A stretch of 40,817 bases of DNA from Alphaproteobacteria bacterium (GTDB lineage: Bacteria > Pseudomonadota > Alphaproteobacteria > CACIAM-22H2). Within the stretch, counting starts at the first letter, position 1; every line of letters starts with the position of its first letter. Below, in pieces: positions 37,088 through 40,817 of this stretch. The stretch spans positions 1 through 40,817 of the forward strand of contig CANMWW010000001.1 of NCBI GenBank assembly GCA_947500965.1, given 5' to 3'. The notes beneath the pieces were generated by a model. It saw nothing but the letters and a program-made list of their open reading frames with translations. It was not told the DNA's origin and did not search any database. A program made the position numbers and the translations under genes.

Positions 37088-37480
37088 TCAGCCCGCCTTG
37101 GGCGGGTGGTGGATGGCGCAGAGCTTGTGGCCGTCGGGATCGCGCACATAGGCGATGTAGTAGCCGGCCTTGCGCGTGCCCGGCGGGTCCTCGGCCGTCT
37201 GCCCGCCATTGGCGAGCGCCGCGGCGTGGAAGGCGTCGACCTGCGCGCTCGAGGCGCACTTGAAGCCGATCGTGAAGCCGTTGGCGACGGTCGCGGGCTT
37301 GCCGTCGATGGGCTGCGTCACCGAGAACATGTTCCCGTCGTGGCGATAGAAGAAGCGCACATGCCCCGACGCGGAGACGTTGCGCATCCCCTCGCCCGCG
37401 CCGATCGCGCCGAGCACGGCGTCGTAGAAGCGCCGGGAGCGCTCGATGTCGTTGGAGCCGACCATGACGTGGTTCAACAT
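37088..37480 (-). CDS. VOC superfamily (glyoxalase/bleomycin-resistance fold) protein
   Basis: This is a 130-residue single-domain vicinal-oxygen-chelate protein. It opens LNHVMVGSNDIERSRRFYDAVLG and closes with AYVRDPDGHKLCAIHH, giving the two beta-alpha-beta-beta-beta modules of the fold. It probably binds a metal and acts as a dimer. The family includes glyoxalase I, dioxygenases and resistance proteins, and nothing here fixes the function. GAGGAG lies upstream of the ATG. It sits between the isomerase-like gene and the GSCFA gene on one strand. Confidence 0.87.
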   Translation of the reverse strand: MLNHVMVGSNDIERSRRFYDAVLGAIGAGEGMRNVSASGHVRFFYRHDGNMFSVTQPIDGKPATVANGFTIGFKCASSAQVDAFHAAALANGGQTAEDPPGTRKAGYYIAYVRDPDGHKLCAIHHPPKAG

Positions 37481-37519
37481 GCTTCTCGCGCCTCCTCAGC
37501 GCCGCTGGACGATGCGCCG

Positions 37520-37525
37520 ATCCTA
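37520..37525 (-). promoter_or_regulatory. candidate -10 of the VOC gene
   Basis: TAGGAT on the minus strand (in GCGCTAGGATCG), 39 nt before the ATG in the 72-bp gap; -35 not evident. Confidence 0.35.
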
Positions 37526-37552
37526 GCGCGGAAAGGCGGCCTGGCGAGCGCG

Positions 37553-38182
37553 TCAGGCGCCGCGCCGGCACCAGGCGAGCGCGTCCTCCAGCCGGTCGTC
37601 GCCCCAGAACACTTCCTCGCCGCACACGAAGTCCGGGGCGCCGAAGATGCCGAGCGCCCGCGCGCGGTCGGTGTTCGCCGCGTAGGCGGCGACGACGTCC
37701 GGCGCCTCGGCGCGCATGGCCGTCCCGGCAGGCCGGCCGAGTCGCTCGAGCACGAGGGCAAGCGCCGCAGGATCGCCGGGATCGCGGTCCTCGAGGAACC
37801 AGGCGCGATAGGCCTCGCGCAGGAAGTCGGCGCACCAGCCCTCGCGCGAGGCCAGCGTCGCGACATGGTTCGCGCGCTCCTGCCCGTCGACCGGGTAGCG
37901 CGAGGGCCGCGCGAAGGGGATGCCGAAGCGCCCCGCGCGGCGCTCGATGTCGCGCCACATGTAGGCGAGCTTCGCCGGCCTGCCGAGGAAGGGGGAGCTG
38001 TCCTGCTCGCGCAGCAGCGTGCGCAGGCTGAAGGGCTTCCAGTCGAGGCGCACGCCCTGCGCGGCCGCCACCGACGCCGCGCGATGCGCCGTCAGGAAGC
38101 CGTAGGTGCTGCCGATGAAGACGTAGCAGTCGAGCGAAGGATCCCTGGCCTTCTCCGCGACGGCGATCTCGTGACCGGACAT
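37553..38182 (-). CDS. DsbA-fold 2-hydroxychromene-2-carboxylate isomerase-like protein
   Basis: This 209-residue protein of the DsbA/kappa-GST fold shows the family's N-terminal strand with a Ser-containing active-site turn (CYVFIGSTYGFLTAHR, Ser25) where DsbA would have CxxC. It also has WKPFSLRTLL and the C-terminal GIFGAPDFVCGEEVFWGDDRLEDAL signature. Known members isomerise hydroxychromene carboxylates in naphthalene breakdown with glutathione as cofactor. No aromatic pathway genes are nearby, so the physiological substrate is open. The start is preceded by GAGGAGG. It is divergent from the PEP-CTERM gene across a 203-bp gap. Confidence 0.86.
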   Translation of the reverse strand: MSGHEIAVAEKARDPSLDCYVFIGSTYGFLTAHRAASVAAAQGVRLDWKPFSLRTLLREQDSSPFLGRPAKLAYMWRDIERRAGRFGIPFARPSRYPVDGQERANHVATLASREGWCADFLREAYRAWFLEDRDPGDPAALALVLERLGRPAGTAMRAEAPDVVAAYAANTDRARALGIFGAPDFVCGEEVFWGDDRLEDALAWCRRGA

Positions 38183-38218
38183 GTCCCGCGCCTCCTCGCG
38201 CCGTTGGACGAGGCGCGC

Positions 38219-38224
38219 ATGCTA
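38219..38224 (-). promoter_or_regulatory. candidate -10 of the isomerase-like gene
   Basis: TAGCAT on the minus strand, 36 nt before the ATG; no convincing -35. Confidence 0.3.
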
Positions 38225-38308
38225 TCGGGAAAAGCGGCCCCGCGATCCCGGGATGCGGATGTCCGGTTTCCTTGCAGTCCCGTCGGGGCGACGCGGCAGG
38301 ACGCGGGA

Positions 38309-38327
38309 ATCGCGCGCAAAGCGCGAT
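38309..38327. promoter_or_regulatory. inverted repeat abutting the sigma-54 promoter
   Basis: ATCGCGC (38309-38315) and GCGCGAT (38321-38327) form a perfect 7-bp dyad with a 5-bp spacer, ending in the first base of the -24 element. It could be a regulator site; its role is unknown. Confidence 0.35.
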
Positions 38328-38342
38328 GGCACGAAAGCTGCT
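38327..38342 (+). promoter_or_regulatory. sigma-54 (RpoN) promoter of the PEP-CTERM gene
   Basis: TGGCACG (38327-38333), four bases, then CTGCT (38338-38342). It matches the TGGCACG-N4-TTGCT consensus at every position but one, with the required GG/GC spacing of 10 nt. Start of transcription is expected near 38353, 33 nt before the ATG at 38386. Confidence 0.75.
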
Positions 38343-38385
38343 CCGCCGCATCGCACCAGGTCATCGACCAGACGAGGTGGCGCAC

Positions 38386-39219
38386 ATGACGATCGTCCCA
38401 TCGGGCCTTGCCGCGGCGCTGCTGGCCTGCACCGCGCTCGCATGGAGCGCGTCGGCGAGCCCGATCGTGCCGGGCTTCGACGGCACGACCTTCCTCGCCA
38501 ACGACGACGGCACCTATCCCGCGAACGGGCCGGGAAGCGGGACGCCGCCGGGAACCCCGGTCGCCCAGCCGCTCGGCTTCGGCTTCAACTTCTACGGCAC
38601 GACCTACGCGAGCGCGTTCATCAACAACAACGGCAACATCACCTTCAACGGGCCGCAATCCACGTTCACGCCACCCGCGATCACCGGCCCGACCGGCAAC
38701 CCGCTCATCGCGCCCTTCTTCGCCGACGTCGACACGCGCGTCGGCCCGCTGGTCACCTTCGGGACCGGCACGCTTGGCGGCCAGGCCGCCTTCGGCGTGA
38801 ACTGGCTCGGCGTCGGCTTCTACAGCCAGCAGACCGCGCTCGCGAACAGCTTCCAGCTTCTGCTGGTCGATCGCAGCGACATCGCGGCGGGCGACGCGGA
38901 CATCTACTTCAACTACGGGTCCATGCAGTGGGAGACCGGCGACGCGAGCGGCGGCACCGGCGGGCTCGGCGGCACCTGCGCGCATGTCGGCTTCAACAAT
39001 GGCGCCGGCGTCAGCTTCGAGGTGCCCGGGTCCGGCACCTGCGGCGCGCTGGTCGATGGAGGCCCCAACGAGCTGCGGAGCGCGAGCAACGCCGGCGTCC
39101 CCGGCCAGTATCTCTTCGAGGTGCGCGGCGGGTCCATCGACGTGCCCGAGCCCGCGGGCCTGGCCCTGCTCGGCGCCGGCCTGATGGTCCTCGCGGGGAG
39201 CCGGCGCCGCCGACGCTAG
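38386..39219 (+). CDS. nidogen-like-domain PEP-CTERM sorting protein
   Basis: This 277-residue exported protein has an N-terminal Sec signal (MTIVPSGLAAALLACTALAWSASA). A nidogen-type (NIDO) beta-rich domain follows (LGFGFNFYGTTYASAFINNNGNITF... PLIAPFFADVDTR), and then a C-terminal sorting tail: VPEP (253-256), a hydrophobic helix and the stop-transfer run RRRRR. Exosortase would cut near PEP and transfer the protein to the envelope, usually along with exopolysaccharide production. No exosortase or EPS gene is in the window, so those lie elsewhere. GAGG lies eight bases before ATG 38386. It converges closely on the next permease gene. Confidence 0.92.
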   Translation: MTIVPSGLAAALLACTALAWSASASPIVPGFDGTTFLANDDGTYPANGPGSGTPPGTPVAQPLGFGFNFYGTTYASAFINNNGNITFNGPQSTFTPPAITGPTGNPLIAPFFADVDTRVGPLVTFGTGTLGGQAAFGVNWLGVGFYSQQTALANSFQLLLVDRSDIAAGDADIYFNYGSMQWETGDASGGTGGLGGTCAHVGFNNGAGVSFEVPGSGTCGALVDGGPNELRSASNAGVPGQYLFEVRGGSIDVPEPAGLALLGAGLMVLAGSRRRRR

Positions 39220-39232
39220 CGCCCCTCCGGCC

Positions 39233-40123
39233 CTACCGTCCCTTCGGGTCGAGGGCGTCGCGCAGCCCGTCGCCCAGCAGGTTGAAGGCGAGGACGACGA
39301 CGAAGATCGACAGGCCCGGGAAGATCGCCATCCACGGCGCCTGGCCGAGGAAGCGCTGCGCGGCGTTGAGCATCGAGCCCCAGCTGGGCGCGGGGGGCTG
39401 CTGGCCGAGGCCAAGGAAGGAGAGGCTCGCCTCGGCGATGATCGCCATCGCGATGGCGAGCGTCGCCTGCACGAGCACGGGCGGCACGATGTTCGGAAGG
39501 ACGTGGCGCAGCGCGATGCGCCAGCGCGGGTTGCCGACGGCGCGCGCGGCCTCGACATAGTCCTCGACCATCGTCGCCATCGTGGCGCCGCGCGCCAGGC
39601 GAACGAAGATCGGCGTTGCCGATATGCCGATCGCGATCATCGCGTTCCTCAGCGACGGGCCGAGGAAGGCCGCCATCGCGATGGCCAGGATCAGGAAGGG
39701 GCAGGCCAGCATCGCGTCTGTGACGCGGCTGATGATCGCGTCGATCCAGCCGCCGCGATATCCGGCCAGCAGCCCGATCGGCACGCCCAGCGCCACCGCG
39801 ATCGTGACCGAGATCACGCCGGCGCGCAGCGAGGCGCTCGCCCCGTGGACGATGCGCGAGAGGATGTCGCGGCCGTTCTCGTCGGTGCCGAACCAGTGCA
39901 GCGCCGAGGGCGCCTTGCGGATCGCGGTCCAGCTGGTCTTCACGGGGTCGTAGGGCGCGATCCAGGGCGCGAGCACCGCGACCAGGACGAATAGCGTCAC
40001 CACGCAAAGCCCGAACACCGCGGCCTTGCGCCGCATCAGCTTGCGCAGCGCGCGCCGCCCGGGGCTGTCGATCCGCGCGCCCGCGCCCGTGCCGCCCGCC
40101 GCGGCTCCCGCGCCCGCGCTCAT
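39233..40123 (-). CDS. oligopeptide-type ABC transporter permease (DppC/OppC family)
   Basis: This 296-residue permease belongs to a third peptide-type importer. It has FGTDENGRDILSRIVHGASASL, the coupling region EAARAVGNPRWRIALRHVLPNIVPPV, EASLSFLGLGQQPPAPSWGSML and the ending LLGDGLRDALDPKGR. A Gly/Ala-rich N-terminal tail of ~20 residues precedes the first membrane helix. It starts in an ATGA overlap with the B permease. No ATPase follows on this side because the PEP-CTERM gene converges 13 bp away; the rest of the operon must lie to the right of the window. Confidence 0.93.
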   Translation of the reverse strand: MSAGAGAAAGGTGAGARIDSPGRRALRKLMRRKAAVFGLCVVTLFVLVAVLAPWIAPYDPVKTSWTAIRKAPSALHWFGTDENGRDILSRIVHGASASLRAGVISVTIAVALGVPIGLLAGYRGGWIDAIISRVTDAMLACPFLILAIAMAAFLGPSLRNAMIAIGISATPIFVRLARGATMATMVEDYVEAARAVGNPRWRIALRHVLPNIVPPVLVQATLAIAMAIIAEASLSFLGLGQQPPAPSWGSMLNAAQRFLGQAPWMAIFPGLSIFVVVLAFNLLGDGLRDALDPKGR

Positions 40124-40817
40124 CGCAGCCTCGGGTTCAGGAGGATGTAGGCGACGTCGGCCAGCAGGTTGAGCGACACGTAGACCGTCGCCGTCACCAG
40201 CACCACGCCCTGCACCACGAGGTAGTCGCGGTTGAACACCGCGTCGACGATCAGCTTGCCGAAGCCGGGGATGGTGAAGACCTGCTCGGTCAGCACCGCG
40301 CCGGAGAGCAGCTGCCCGAACTCGAGCGCGCCCAGCGTCACGATCGGCACGGCGGCGTTGCGCAGCGCGTGCTTCACCACCACGACCTTCTCGGCGAGGC
40401 CCTTGGCGCGCGCGGTGCGCACGTAGTCCTGGCCCAGCACCTGGAGCATCGCGCTGCGGGTGTGGCGCATGAGGACCGCGGCGATCGCGTTGCCGAGCAC
40501 GAAGGCCGGCATGATCGTGGTCTTGATGCTCTGCCAGAAATCCTCGCGCAGGCTGGTGTAGCCCGAGGGCGGCAGCCAGCCGAGCTCGACCGAGAAGAAC
40601 AGGATCATCATGATCCCGAGCCAGAAGTTCGGCGTCGACAGGCCCCAGAGCGCGACGCCGTTGGCAATCCAGTCCCAGGCGCGGTCCTTCTTCACCGCGG
40701 CGACCACGCCCGCGGGGATGCCGATCAGGCAGGCGATGACGAAGGCCATCGTGCCGAGCTGCAGCGTGACGGGGAGCTTCTCCAGAACCAGCTCGGCGAC
40801 CGGGCGCTGGATGCGCA
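40120..40817 (-). CDS. oligopeptide-type ABC transporter permease (DppB/OppB family), 5' truncated by window edge
   Basis: The frame remains open to the right edge (R-I-Q-R-P-V-A-E-L-V upstream of the first internal Met at 40749), so the N-terminus with the first membrane helix is missing. About 230 residues are visible. They include LPVTLQLGTMAFVIACLIGIPAG, the ALWGLSTPNFWLGI helix, the coupling motif DYVRTARAKGLAEKVVVVKHALRNAAVPIV and the terminal LLNPRLR. It pairs with the C permease at 39233. Confidence 0.92.
   Translation of the reverse strand, partial: RIQRPVAELVLEKLPVTLQLGTMAFVIACLIGIPAGVVAAVKKDRAWDWIANGVALWGLSTPNFWLGIMMILFFSVELGWLPPSGYTSLREDFWQSIKTTIMPAFVLGNAIAAVLMRHTRSAMLQVLGQDYVRTARAKGLAEKVVVVKHALRNAAVPIVTLGALEFGQLLSGAVLTEQVFTIPGFGKLIVDAVFNRDYLVVQGVVLVTATVYVSLNLLADVAYILLNPRLR

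Overview
The window is very GC-rich (roughly 70% by eye). It has dense, often ATGA/GTGA-overlapping genes, a SAM-II type riboswitch ahead of metZ, and a GyrB / Hsp33 / Tat-type lipoprotein string, all of which point to an alphaproteobacterium. The sequence alone does not justify a genus. The window is ordinary chromosome with a large load of transport and accessory metabolism genes. No phage, integrase, transposase or CRISPR array was seen.

Layout: 1-2538 (+) holds the 3' end of gyrB, hslO (Hsp33) and a small Tat/lipobox lipoprotein, each overlapping the next. 2572-6493 (-) holds metZ with its SAM-II leader, then apaG, folE and trkH, closely spaced and probably partly co-transcribed. 6629-9057 (+) is a phosphonate-type ABC importer (phnD-phnC-phnE), converging on a stand-alone phnM (9071-10225, -). 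A tRNA-Gly(CCC) with its own promoter lies at 10432-10505. 10609-15796 (+) is a translationally coupled oligopeptide-type importer (B, C, D and F subunits) ending in an MlrC-family metallopeptidase. It is followed by a BaiN/HI0933-like flavoprotein (-), an orphan family 5 solute-binding protein (-) and a second MlrC (+). Two MlrC paralogues thus bracket what looks like one peptide or peptide-like uptake and breakdown locus.

20234-20681 is the only long gene-free stretch. It carries three copies of a ~70-80 bp hairpin-rich repeat (two direct, one inverted) and ends in a promoter/operator with a perfect 9-bp inverted repeat. That site drives tetR, a membrane fusion protein and an RND pump (20682-25563). 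Next come a degenerate-peroxiredoxin/2OG-Fe(II) dioxygenase fusion, a DapA-family aldolase, and (-) a 721-residue protein that joins a cysteine-dioxygenase-like cupin to four rhodanese domains.

30053-35120 (-) is a complete second oligopeptide-type importer (SBP, B, C, fused double ATPase) behind bioY. 35899-38182 (-) holds a GSCFA protein, a VOC-fold protein and a DsbA-fold 2-hydroxychromene-2-carboxylate isomerase-like protein. 38386-39219 (+) is a nidogen-domain PEP-CTERM surface protein preceded by a near-consensus sigma-54 promoter. The right edge cuts a third peptide-type importer (C and partial B subunits).

Most genes can be assigned to families with confidence. Transport substrates and enzyme substrates are mostly inferences. 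The least routine items are the metZ leader (SAM-II plus a 14-bp hairpin plus a possible SD-masking arm), the cupin-four-rhodanese fusion, the MlrC pair with its transporter, the cysteine-less peroxiredoxin-dioxygenase fusion and the sigma-54/PEP-CTERM unit.
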